From Stercorarius parasiticus (Eukaryota; Chordata; Aves; Charadriiformes; Stercorariidae): 64,000 nucleotides of DNA. Shown piece by piece: positions 37,050-48,831 of this stretch. How positions within the stretch are numbered: position 1 is the first letter of the stretch; every line of letters starts with the position of its first letter. The notes below the pieces were generated by a model. The model saw only the letters and a list, made by a program, of their open reading frames with translations. It had not been told where the DNA came from and ran no database searches. A program made the position numbers and the translations under genes. The stretch is from contig VWZL01000114.1 in NCBI GenBank assembly GCA_013396915.1, positions 847,535 to 911,534 of the forward strand, written 5' to 3'.

Positions 37050-37450
37050 GGGGACATTCACTGAGCTGGTCAGTGTGGTGCAGTCTTGGGCTGAGCATCA
37101 GCCATAGGTGTCAACGGAGCTGGCAGCAAATGCAGCTCTGCAAGGTGGAGGGTGTGCTCCCGGGTTGCAGGGGCTGATCGATCGTGACCCTGCTGAGACA
37201 TCCTGCCTGCCCAACCATGACTCGCTGGGTGTTGCCTCAGGGCTGATGACTGTGCAGGTTCCTAGCCTGACAGCTAAACTCCAGCTGCCTTTTGTCTGCC
37301 TGAGCCAAGAAGCAATTGTTTTATACTTTGAAGGCATATGTACACTGCTTGCAGAGTCTGTATATGTCCAGTTAAAGATTTCTGAAGAAGCAGACCCAGA
37401 AGAGGATCAGTAACAGCACCTGGCTGCTGACAAATAAACCCTGAGCATCT
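37050..37450 (+). other. GC-rich island with a 101-codon frame and AATAAA; nature unknown
   Basis: GC-rich compared with both flanks. A plus-strand frame (37,108-37,413) ends at TAA and is followed about 20 bases later by AATAAA (37,434), then by a CR1 insertion. The encoded string has no recognised domain; its last part (AIVLYFEGICTLLAESVYVQ, then LKISEEADPEEDQ) looks the most protein-like. Could be a terminal exon, a retrocopy fragment or the end of an unknown repeat. No clear acceptor seen. Confidence 0.25.
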
Positions 37451-37456
37451 AATTTT

Positions 37457-37934
37457 CATAGAATCATAGAATGGTTAGAGTCGGAAGGGACCTTAAAGGT
37501 CATCTAGTTCTAACCCCCCTGCCATGGCCAGGTACACCTCCCACTAGACCAGGCTGCTCAAAGCCCCATCCAATCTGGCCTTGAACACTTCCAGGGATGG
37601 GGCAGCCACAACTTCTCTGAGCAACCTGTTCCAGTGTCTCACCACCCTCATAGTAAAGAATTTCTTCCTAATAGCTAATCTAAACCTACCCTCTTTCAGT
37701 TTAAAACTGTTACCCCTCGTCCTATCGCTACACTCCCTGATAAAAAGTCCCTTCCCACCTTTTCTGTAGGCCCCCACTTAAGTACTGAAAGACTGCTATA
37801 AGGTCTCCCTGGAGCCTTCTCTTCTCCAGGCTGAACGGCTCAAACTCTCTCAGTCTGTCTTTATTGGAGAGGTGCTCCAGCCCTCTGATCATCTTTGTGG
37901 TCCTCCTCTGGAGTTGCTACAGCAGGTCCATAGA
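37457..37934 (-). mobile_element. CR1 LINE, 5'-truncated
   Basis: Clean 3' end (CATAGAATCATAGAATGG) and 3' UTR with CCCCCTGCCATGGCCAGG. The minus frame 37,777-37,544 reads [20 protein letters not shown] and [20 protein letters not shown], the CR1 ORF2 C-terminus. Stops near CTCCTCTGGAGTTGCTAC. This subfamily (RECSDRTRG type) matches the plus-strand copy at 48.8 kb, not the copies at 7-11 kb. Confidence 0.94.
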
Positions 37935-37965
37935 ACTGGTCAACTGATTTTACATTAAAAGGAGG

Positions 37966-39484
37966 AATCATAGTAGCATAGAATACCAGGTTGGAAGGGA
38001 CATCAAGGATCACATGATCCAGCCTTTCTTGGCAAAAAACCAGTCTAGACAAGAAGGCCCAGTCTTTTCCATGTGACTCCTTGTAAAAAGAAAGTCTCCA
38101 TCTTCTTTGTAGCCACCCTTTAAATACTGGAATATGGTGATAAAGTCTCCCCTAAGCCTTCTTTTCCTCAAGGCTGAACAAACGTGATTCTCTCAGCCTT
38201 TTCTCATATGGCAGGCTTCCCAGTCCTTTGATGATCCTTGTGGACCTTCTCTGGACATTCTCCAGCCTGTATACATCTTTTTTTTATATAGTGGGGACCA
38301 AAACTGAACACAGTATTCCTGACAAGCACTGAGTTGAGTACGATAATGACTCCTGTATCTCTGCTGGCGATGTCTTTGTTCATGCAACCCAGCACCCTGT
38401 TAGCTTTTTTTTCTGCCGCAGAACACTGTTCACACATATTGAGCTTGTTGTCCACCAGAACACCCAGGTCCCTTTCCACAGAGCCACTCCCCAGCCAGGT
38501 ATATCCCAGTCTACAGCTGCACAGCTTTTCCCAGGTGCAAGACCTTACACTTGTCCTTGTTGAACTTCATAAGGTGCTTGTTAGCCCACTCTTCCAGCCT
38601 ATCCAGGCCTTCCTGCAGGGTAGCACTCCCTTCCAAAGTGTCCACTTCCCCACTCAGTTTGGTATCATCAGCAAACTTCTTCAGGGTACACTTGATCCCA
38701 TCATCCAGATCACTTATGAAGATATTAAATGGCATTGGGCCCAATATTGATCCCTGGGGGACCCCACTTGTGACAGGTTGCCAGTTTGAAAATAGCTATT
38801 TACCACCACCCCCTGGGTGCGGCCTGTCAGCCAGTTCCCAACTCACCGCACAGACTACTTGTCTAGACAATAATGCATCTGTTTCTCTAGGAGGAGGCCA
38901 TGGGGAACCATATCGAAAAGCATGGAGAAATCCAGGTAGACAATGTCCATCCCTCGCCCCACATTAACTGAGAAGGTTACTTTGTCATAGAAGACGATGA
39001 GGTTTGTCAAGCACGATTTGCCTTTGGTGAATCCATGCTGGTTTTTCCCAGTCATGTGCTGCATTTGACTTATGATACCCCCAAGGAGGATTCATTCCAT
39101 ATCTTTCCCAGAGACTGAAGTAAGACTGATGGGCCTATAATTTCCTGGATCCTCCTTTAAGCCCTTCTTCTAGATGGGGGTGACATTAATCTTCTTCCAG
39201 TCTTCTGGGACATCCCTCGATCTCCATGAGTTCTTAAAGATTATGGAGAGTGGTCTTGCAACAACATCAGCCAGTTGTCTTAACACCCTTGGGTGGATAA
39301 TGTCAGAGCTCATAGATTTGTAGAGGTCAAGCTCCTGTAATAGTTCCCATACCAACTCTTCCTTCACTAATGGTGGGTCTGGGTTTGCATCAACCTGGCT
39401 TTTTGTTCCCAAAGCCTGGGTCCCAACAGTGATGGTAAAGACAGAGGAGTTAATTCCAAAGGACATGAAGGAGAAGAAATCCAC
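37966..39484 (-). mobile_element. CR1 LINE with most of the reverse-transcriptase domain (decayed)
   Basis: Best-preserved element in the window, about 1.5 kb. On the minus strand, in element order: linker and RT start (39,484-39,170: VKEELVWELLQELDLYKSM, HPRVLRQLADVVARPLSII, VPEDWKKINVTPI), then QHGFTKGKSCLTNLIVFYD and YLDFSMLFDMVPHGLL with the motif-A Asp (39,064-38,855), then [17 protein letters not shown] and the catalytic box FADDTKL (38,744-38,511; box at 38,661-38,675), then the C-terminal part and the tail ATCATAGTAGCATAGAAT. Several frameshifts and stops separate the blocks, so it is dead. The endonuclease is missing. Confidence 0.95.
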
Positions 39485-41081
39485 GTATCATTATGATATC
39501 TGGTACAAAATCAAGTTAAGGTTGTGGACTCACTGAACACTTAGCTAAGAAAATTTCAACACCAAATATAACCTGGAGCTGTACTTAATGCTTTATTTTT
39601 CTCTTTAGGTTTGCAATCAAGTACTTTATTTTCTGTTTTAAATAAAAATTCGCAATAACTTTCTTAGCCTAACATATATGATATTAAATATGCATTTTGA
39701 AGAAGCAGAAAACTTAAGGTTTATTCTTCACATGTGGACATATTCTGGCCATCCAATTCCATTGAGGAGGCTATTCAAATACAGGAGACCTGTATGTGGC
39801 ATCTCTAACCCTCAAAAATCAGTTTTATTTCAAAAATGTAACTGCCTTTTAAAATGCCACGTGTGTAAGAGTAATATCTCAAATATTATTCCAGAAAAAT
39901 TTCTGGATTGTTTGTAAAAAAAAAGTACCAAAAAAGATGTGTTTTCCATCAGTACTTTAAAACCTAGTTAACTAGGATTTGAGGTCTGCAGTCATTCTTG
40001 AGTATTATATTCAGGATCTCCAAACAACTGCTCAGATATCTTGGAAGAAATTCTGCAGGTCCTCAATCTGTGTACACACAGAGCAGCCTAGGGCTGTTAT
40101 TTCCCCTGTTAATCTTTGGATTTGGCATTGCAGAATTAGCATTAGAGAATTTGTCAGTTTCCCACAAGAAGTCTATGGCAGCGGAGAAAACCTGTATCTG
40201 TTTCTCAAATTCCAGCCTAGCTTCCCTCTCCCTGTAACATTCACCTGTTCTCCTGTTACAGAAGCCTTATTCAAGCAGGCACATTCCCTCTTCACATGGA
40301 ATTAGGAAGCATGGAGGTTATTCAGAAGTTCTCTACACCATGATTAACTTTATCTAGTTTAGTTCATATTCTGTTTATTATGTAATCAGATGTAAAATTG
40401 GCATTTGTCATATAACAGAAGGCATAGCATAGTATAAACAGCTTGCTCCGAGAACAGAGAGTATTTTTCTTTAACTTGAAAAAGCAGTCAAACTGCTGTC
40501 AATTTTACCTGTTTCCTGTGTACTGTCATTTCAATAATGCATGAAAATATTCACACTTTGAAATACTGAAATAAAGGCAGCTGCAAGCATTCTTACATGT
40601 CTGAAGAAGATTATAGTTTGCTGACTGCGTATACAATAGTTACAGAATTTAAAATCTATATTAAAATGTTTGCTGTCCATTTGAGTATATTTAACATCCT
40701 TTCTGATTGTGTATGTATAGACAAAACAAAAATAGCTTTCTGTCATAACTCCCCTAAAAGGGCATACTATGTTTAAGTACTGTGTCTTTCTGGAAGCTGA
40801 TTTGCCAGCAGTATCCAAGGAAACTTTCGTGCTGCCACAATTTTTTTCATGTGAAATCACTGTGGTTGCACTTGATCGGAACTCTGAAATGTTTTTAGAG
40901 ATACTTTTAAATGTATAATTTTTGCCCTTTTAAACTGTAAGGAAATGGTTTCTTTTTTTTTTTACCCCCATCTATTTAAAGGTTTTCAGGGAAATATTTC
41001 TATAGTAATACAATTCCACCTTTTCCCCAGACCTTGTAAATGATGAGCACACAAGCATGACACCAGGTCTGAAGTCAGACA
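39485..41081. other. Non-coding DNA
   Basis: No repeat recognised. A frame of 108 codons at 39,979-40,305 overlaps another in a different frame and shows no known domain. If 41,082-41,282 is a last exon, its 3' UTR would extend into this stretch; an AATAAA on the minus strand lies at about 40,372. Confidence 0.4.
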
Positions 41082-41282
41082 TCACAGTATTTGATTTATC
41101 TCTTGTTCAGTTCCCCAGTCTGGAATGATGCTGAAGTTTTCTTCCTTTTCAGAAACCTGGTATGTGCTGTCGTATTCACTTGCAATTAATACATGTCTGT
41201 TACAGTCCAATGGCTTTAACAATTGCAAACCTTCAAATATTTCTTCAGCTTCTTCTAACCAGGTGTTGCCATGGTATCCAAT
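41082..41282 (-). CDS. Candidate terminal coding exon, gene not recognised
   Basis: On the minus strand a textbook acceptor (TGCTATTTTTTCCTGCCAG) ends at 41,283. The frame then runs 66 codons to TGA at 41,082-41,084, beginning IGYHGNTWLEEAEEIFEGLQ and ending FSIIPDWGTEQEINQIL. Composition is protein-like (acidic, with Trp, Cys, His), unlike surrounding noise. The intron would be phase 0. A possible internal donor CAG/GTTTCT lies after codon 42 but is weak, so a terminal exon is the simpler reading. Same strand as the exon candidates at 25.7 and 16.5 kb, but a stop here means it ends a different gene or isoform unless the weak donor is used. Family unknown. Confidence 0.4.
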   Translation of the reverse strand: MGYHGNTWLEEAEEIFEGLQLLKPLDCNRHVLIASEYDSTYQVSEKEENFSIIPDWGTEQEINQIL

Positions 41283-43159
41283 CTGGCAGGAAAAAATAGC
41301 ATAGTCTGCTCTTGACAACTGTGTTGATGAGTATTAGTGCTTTGTCTTATAGCTCTAATAAATATACTCTTATTGCTAAAATCTGTGTGGGAAATTTGAT
41401 CACTCCATTAGGGTTAAAAGACTGCACATAACTTGCCCACAATCCTGTAAGTAATTTTACAGCTTTATACCCCCTGTTCATATTTTAAAACAGTGAGCAG
41501 GCGTTCATGAACAGGATGTGTTTTTACTATATGTTAATCTAAAGTATCTGGTAGTGCAGTTAATTTTTAAAGGCAAACAATAAATGAACATGAAAATTCA
41601 TGAAAACAGCAAGGTATCACTTCGGGGTTGAAATTCTAAAGGGACATGCACGTAAGTAAGCTTGCTCCTACACTGGGCTAATAGCATTTCAGAAAGTTAA
41701 CTGCTACAAGAAAGAAAATGTCAAGCCAGAGACTGTTGTTTAGTGACCAGTCCTTCTAAAAACATGCATGTAAGTCTGAATGTTACTTTGATTAGAAAAT
41801 GTGCACTAATATAGTATGTTATAAAAACTTGAAGGATCTTTGTATTTGAATGATAATTTTTTAGATAAGGATGAAACTAGCCAGATTTTTTTCTGAAGGG
41901 AAGCTGAGGGGACATATACTTCCTGGGACTTTTTTTGAATTACATTTCAGTTCATTACACCCATATTCTTATGGCAGCTCACATATAAAGGAAAAACTTC
42001 TAACTTTTTATCACATTGCACAGTTTCTCAAATACGCTTACCACTAACCTCTCTAACAACCATTGAAACTCTTTTCAGTGGAAGATACCAATAATTAGAC
42101 TGAGACATCACTATAAATTAGGTAGCTGCCTTTCCTGAAGATCATTAGATAGATTATCAGGCAATGACAAGCAAAAGTGAATAGAAAAAAATTAGTAGGG
42201 TATTGAATATTAAGTCATGAAAATATAAGATTAGGCCTAATTCTCTAATGTATTTTAGAAATGTTCTTAGCAGATATTTTTCAGTAGTATTTCAAATGTT
42301 ATAGTATAAGGTAACCTTTACTGTACTTCAAACTAAAATTTTGCTAGTAAAGGAAATTTTTTGTCCTGACTGTAGAAAATCATGTTTCCATTTTTACCAA
42401 TAGAGGAAACAAAAGTGTACATCTTTATACACTATAGTCTAAATCACCTAGAGAAAAGAGGACACTGACTGAGGCTATAAGGTGATTTGTTTTTGCTAAC
42501 AGAAGAAAAAATAAAGAATCAGAAGGGATGGAAATGTAAAACAGGATACTATATCAATTTTCAATGGAGCCCTAATCTACCTTATCCCACCTGTGATTAT
42601 CAGGCCAATTTGATAAATGCATAAAAGGCTTCAATTACTGGTCTTCATTTAGGATATCTAGCTGTTGGATTACAAATGTGCTGCTTGGCAAACACAGACT
42701 TGGTTGTTAAGCGCACGGAAAATTTGCATCTGAAAAATAAACTGTCACCTGTAGATCCTGTTGTGAGTAAACAAAAGCTTTGAAAATTACATATGAAAAG
42801 ATGAAGATACTTGTTTAGATGTATTCAGTAGAGTGGCCCATTTGAAAGATGGCTCTTACTAAATATGAGATTGTCTTTCAAACTACTGTCTTATATGACT
42901 TCAGTTAAACGAGTCAGGGCTACTGGGTGACAACTTAAATCTGCAACATTAGCTGTGTACCTTTAAACACTGAATTATGATCTGATGCAAACACCACAAC
43001 CCAATTTATGTCAATGTATTAATTGTCATAATTGTTCAGACATATTACAGAATTTTTATTTCTTTATTGCTCATCTGATGAATAATTTAAGATGTCATTG
43101 TGACTTTTAGTCATGCTTATGTAAATTTTCAGAATTTATTTTCAAAATATCCATCATAT
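41283..43159. other. AT-rich non-coding DNA
   Basis: Nothing recognised. Confidence 0.5.
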
Positions 43160-44092
43160 TTGAGAAGTCATGGCAGTCGGTTCCCATTGACTAGAAAAAG
43201 GGAAACATAACCCCCATTTTTAAAAAGGGAAAAACAAAAGACATGGGAACTACAGACCAGTGAGCCTCACCTCTGTGCCCAGCAAAATCATGAAGCAGAT
43301 CCTCCTGGAAACTATGCTGAGGCAAATGGAAAATAAGGAGGTGATTGATGACAGCCAGCATGGCTTCATTAAGGGCAAATTGTACCTGACAAATTTGGTG
43401 GCCTTCTATGATGGCATTACAGCACTGGTGGATAAGGGAAGAGCAACTGACATCATCAACCTGGGCTTGTGCAAGGTATTTGACACTGTCCCAAATGACA
43501 TCCTTGTCTCTAAGTGGGAGAGATACGGGTTTGACAAATGAACCACTCAATGGATAAGGAATTGGCTGGATGGCCACACTCAAAGAGTTGCGGTCAACAG
43601 CTTGATGTCCAAGTGGTGACTGGTGATGAGTGGTGTTCCTCTGGGGTCGGTACTGGGACCGATACTATTTAACATCTTTGTTGGCGACACAGACGATGGA
43701 ATTGTGTGCATCTTCAGCAAGTTTGCCAACAACACCAAGCTGTGTGGAGCGGTCAACATGCTGGAGGGAAGGGAGGCCATCCAGATGGACCTGGAAAGGT
43801 TTGAGAAGTGGGCGTGTACAAACCTCATGGAGTTCAACAGGGATAAGTGGGCTGGAGTAATACTAAGCACAGATACATGCTGGGCGCAGAATGGATTGAG
43901 AGCAGCCCAGAAGGACTTGGGAGGTGGATGGTGGATGAGAAGCTCAACATGAGCCAGCAACGTGCACTCGCAGCCCAGAAAGCCAACCACATTATGGGCT
44001 GCATCAAAAGAAGCATGGCCAACAGGCCAAGGGAAGTGATTCTGCTCCTCTACTCCGCTCTAACCATTCTATGATTCTACAGTTCTATGATT
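43160..44092 (+). mobile_element. CR1 LINE with inactivated reverse-transcriptase domain and internal deletion
   Basis: Plus strand. It starts at AGAAGTCATGGCAGTCGG, runs through RT blocks [48 protein letters not shown] and GVPLGSVLGPILFNIFVGD, and ends in a tail (ATTCTATGATTCTACAG). The catalytic FADD box is FANN (43,722-43,733), both aspartates changed. At about 44,062 coding sequence (LLLYSAL) jumps straight to the tail, so the last ORF2 part and most of the 3' UTR are deleted. Confidence 0.94.
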
Positions 44093-47000
44093 TTTCTTTA
44101 TATTTATCATTCATCATTCATCATGTCTATTACTAGTGTAATTATTACATTATTTGAGCTTTGTTAGAGACATCTAAGCAAAAATTTAAGTCTGATGTCT
44201 AAAGGAGAATATTTAAGAACAGACTGAATTTTATGCATTGACTAAAAGTGCACTACTGATGATACATTTAAAACTCAGCACTTCTAGATTGACTGTTGAA
44301 TCACCTTTTTGCAGTGCTATACAGGCATAAAGATTTATACCTGGACAGAAAGAAAATGTCATATAATATGGAGAAAAGTTAAATGAACAAACCCTGAACA
44401 TCCTTGAAAACAACTGTTAGGTTGAAAAGTCGTTATAATCTGAAAAATTGCAAATACATATGAAGGGTCATTTTCAAAGAAAGACTGGATACCTAATGCA
44501 AAATTTATGTAGACATTAAGAGTCCAGCCTCAAGCTTATAATTCTCCTTTCTCTACTTTTCTTCCCCTTTGGATCCGTCAAAGCTTACTACATGCTTTAT
44601 TTTGACCTGAATTTCGTTACAAATTTTAAGTCTTGTAGCACTCACCAGTCAGTTTGAACAATTATTAATTTCATTTCCTCTACAGTTATTCAGTGACTGA
44701 TCACGGACAGGAGGAGTGCAAGAGAAGGGAGGTAGAGGATAAGCTTAAAAATGAAAAGATTTGGAAATGAGTGCCTAAAGTCAGCCTGAATTTCATTCCA
44801 GTGTAAATTTTTGAGTGCTCATGAGTTTCTGTATAAGTTATAAGCTTTTTCTTAGATGCCTGAGTAGTTATTTTCATAGTTATCTGTGGATTTAAGAATG
44901 TATCTTAAAGGACCAAGATAGAAGTGTGTAAGTTTAATTTTAAAAATAAAAGCAATGTAAGACATTGAATTGTGACAGCCAGGACATATATTTACTCCTA
45001 CGTATATAACTCATGGAAAAATAATTTTAGAAAGGAAATATTTATTCAAGAAAATATTTATTTGCAGGGCTTAAGCAGCAGACTTTTTTCAGGAGTCACA
45101 TTTAAAATATACAAAAAAAAAAAAGCGGGGGAATAACAGAAAACACCAAAAATATAAAGTATACTTCTCATTTAAAAATTCTCATAATTAACCCTTATTT
45201 TGCTCTAGCTTCTGCTTTTGTCTAGAAAGCTGGTTTAAATCAATTAAAGACAGGGCTCTGGATCATTGTTCTCGCTATCCTGGCAATTACTTCAGACCTA
45301 GGGGATTACCGTAGCTGAAACCAAAAGTTCATCCTAACCATCATAAAATTCCCTTCTGTACCAGCGGTTCAGTACTAAATCAGAAAGGTTACAGAAATCA
45401 CTGTACTGACCATTTTTTAAATATATTTTTTCTGTGACAGAAGTAGAAAAAAGTTGTAGGTAGTTCTAACTTACTGGCATAAAATAAAACAAAGAAATCT
45501 CTCTGAACTTAATGATCTGAAATTGTGTCAGTTGATACAGAAGTCTTTCGGAGCTATGGTAGTACAAATTGGATTATTGTCTCTTCCTGTCAATAGCTGA
45601 TGAAAAGTTAATGTTTCTTTTCCATTGAAAATATATATTGTACCTTGCTGAGTTTTGAATATTATAATCCAATGAATATTTCTTCTTGATCTTGTACTGC
45701 AAGAATTTATGTAGATTTTGGGGTGACATAAAGGATCATAAAGTACTTAGGCCAGTTATTAATGAGGAAAATCTTTCTCTTTTATGACTTTGTTTTGATT
45801 TTTGTAATCTCATTTAAGTTTATCAGGTGAATGTTTAGAAATGTTCTATTGAAAAGAAAATCACTTGCTATACTAGACCAGAGGGTGTTCTGGTCCAGCT
45901 ACTTGTCTGCATTAATCAATTAAATGGACAAGAAGCTGAGGGAATCTCCTAATTATCAAAATAAAATAACGCCTCCAACAAGTACAATTAATCTGAACTG
46001 GCTATCTGTTAGCGGAAGATGCATGTGAACAATGTCCTTTATTATAATAATCTCAATTGAATTGAGGGATTGGCTGATTTTGGTTTGTTTGCTGTGCTTT
46101 ACTGAGTGTCAGCACTTTATGAGAGCCCATCCAAACATGTGAATGAGGTATGCAGCAAAGCAGATAAGATGTGAACGAAAGTCTCTCAAATTAAGAAATA
46201 CTTGCTGAAGGTAATTATCAGGTGACGAAATGATGATGGTTGGGTGACGGTTTCCATCGAGTGGAAAAGGTACCTGGTTACAGGACTTTACTAAATGTAG
46301 GTTGGCCATTTTGCTGTGGGCAGATCTTTTTAAGAGAGTAGTACGAACTGACTTGTCTAATGCACATTAGTTCCTGTTGTTCCTTCAGAACCTCAAGAAA
46401 CAATTGCATTAGTATCTTGGGATATACTGGTATGACAAAGGGCATATCTTTCTAAGTTTCAAATACTGCATATCCTGAATTTCTCAGTACAATATATTTC
46501 CTTTGTCTGGAAAAGAAGAGGGGAACTGTACTTGTTTCATTTCTCATTGCTGGAGTGACATATTACCTGCATGTCCTCCATACTTTTCATGCTGAAAAGA
46601 GGAGAAATAGAACAGTGACTTAGGCATTAATGTTCATCCAAAGTATAACAGATTTAAATCCTCTCTCTGATCAGTTACAGATTTAATGTTGCACTCCAGG
46701 CACCAAAACAGTTTGCTTCCTTCTTAGCATTTTTTTTTCTCTCAGCATTGTATTCACTAGTATTTTAGATAGCGAAATCCTTGAAACAAAAATGTGGTTT
46801 TGTGCAGAGGGCCATAAGAGGCCTGCAAATGTCTTTGTATGAGCAATAAATATTAGTCATTCTTCCATTAAGTTCCAGTCCAGCATGACACTATTTTAAC
46901 GAAGCAGTGGCCTGCTCCAATTCATTTGTATGAAACAACAGTAGAATAACAACAGTACACAATATTATTCACAAGCACATGTACATCTGTAACGCCATAA

Positions 47001-48196
47001 TTTTTTCAGTGATGAAAGAGTTAAAGAAATTTAGAATAAGAATACAACTGAAACTACACAATAAAATGAAATTCAAATAGAAGAAAATGCTTTACATTTT
47101 GCGGATGATCATTTGAATGTGATAGTCTTCTGATTAACAAGATAAATATCTAGAAGTGCAGAAGTAGAGCAAAGGATCTTCAGTCCTTTTCTATCAGCTA
47201 AATTAGATGACGAGCTTGTGAAAATCAAGAAGTTTTGCAAGATTTACATTAAGTGCTGAACCTAATCAGACCCTAGAAGGATCATTTTTCTGCCACGTTT
47301 TGTAACAAGGTTAGAATTTTTAATGATTCTTTTTGGTGGAGCTTCCAAATTGCAGAGAGCAAGAGAGAACTTTCTTCATATTAGAAATATTCACAGCTCC
47401 ATGAACTCTTTAAGTTTATCCTTCACCTAAGGTGGGATTTTCAAGGAACTAGGAAATAACAGTTTTCATTCATTAAACAATAAATAATTGCTGAATTTTC
47501 TAATCTCTTGACTTATGGTCTAATAAACTGAACTGAGGATGTATATGGTCCAATAATTTTATTTTTTTCATAATGATATATAAGTAAAATTTAATGAAGA
47601 AATGCATAAACTATATTTCCTTTTGCTCCCCATTGAGACTGCAATAACTGAATGCTTTATTTAATTAATAATATTCACTCTTGTTATTATTCAATTCAGT
47701 CAGTACTACTGCGGTTTCCTGTGCCTTCCACACCTATATATCTGGGGGATACAAATTTAGGAGATACAATCACAGTTTTATTTTAAAATGCTGAAGACCA
47801 GATTATTTAAGAGATGTGAAATAAGAAACCGACTCTTGATTTTTTGTCAGATGGACCACATTTAAAATGATTAGAGGAAGTTATTTTAAGCTTAATGGAA
47901 ATAGTCTTCTGAAATAAAGTTTATGTATGAATTTACAGGTCAAATTACAAAGAACATAACATCACCCAGTTCTTGAGGCAGCATTTCAGAACCTGGATTT
48001 GTGTGTATGTATTTATTTTCACTAATCGTTAGAGTAATTTTCTCCCCCCTTCCATCTCTTGCACCCTTTTTCATTAGAGTAGATAGCCATACATAGCTGC
48101 GATCTCAGTGCAAAAGCCTCCACTCACCACCTCCCACCAGCAGACATATTCTTAGTCAGTCTCCAAGATAAGGCTATTTTGGAAGACCAAACCCCC
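44093..48196. other. AT-rich non-coding DNA
   Basis: No repeat family or clear exon. A 66-codon frame on the minus strand (46,309-46,109) with a good initiation context is discussed as a finding only. Confidence 0.45.
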
Positions 48197-48440
48197 AGTT
48201 AGATGATGTGGAATACCCTTTTGGTCATTTAGGGTCAGATGTCCTGGCTGTGTCCCTTCCCAAACTCCTGCTCACCCTGTACCTACTTGCTGGGGTGGCA
48301 AGGTTGGAAACAGAGAAGGCTTTGAAGCTGCACAAACACTGTTCAACAATAGTCAAAACATTGGTGTGTTATCAACTGTTTAGTCACAAATCCAAAGCAC
48401 AGCATCTTATGGGCTGCTATGAAGAAAGTTACCTCCATTC
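48197..48440 (+). mobile_element. Old LTR fragment of an endogenous retrovirus
   Basis: Contains the avian LTR block GATGATGTGGAATACCC and then TTTGGTCATTTAGGGTCAG and CCTGGCTGTGTCCC, followed downstream by ATGAAGAAAGTTACCTCC. The same GATG...TGGAATACC block occurs in the intact LTRs at 32.6 and 35.75 kb. The TG start and CA end are not recognisable and no target-site duplication is seen, so it is a decayed partial copy. It contains a 91-codon frame that is not a gene. Confidence 0.7.
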
Positions 48441-48831
48441 CAACTGTACTCACTACAGTTTCTTAGCTGTCAACGGTTTCTGAAATTACTCAGTTCCATT
48501 AAAAATCTCCCTAAAACCTCTTTCCCTGTCTTACCCCTCTCTCTCTCAGGCTTACTTGAAAGTTTTTTCCTAGATTAATGTTGGTTCGTTATTGGTCTAA
48601 TTATTGGGTCCTTGTAATTTGTGTGTGTGTGTGGTGTTGGTTTTGGCTTTTTTTTGCAGGGGGGAGGGAAGTGCAAAATTCCTTTTCGTATTTATAAAGT
48701 TATTTCTAGCTTAAATGACTATTTTGCCTAGACTTATAACCTCCTTGATATAGTAGCTTCACTAAGAAATTGTAATTTTTATGTAAACATTAAATGTGAT
48801 TAAGTCATAAATCTATTTGTTTCAACAACAT

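Noticed and set aside
43191..44022. Minus-strand frames of 130 and 136 codons opposite the CR1 at 43.2 kb
   Set aside because: Antisense shadows of CR1 ORF2; the plus strand carries the recognisable reverse-transcriptase blocks.
48208..48483. 91-codon plus-strand frame
   Set aside because: Lies within an old LTR fragment identified by its GATGATGTGGAATACC block; LTRs do not encode this and no domain is present.
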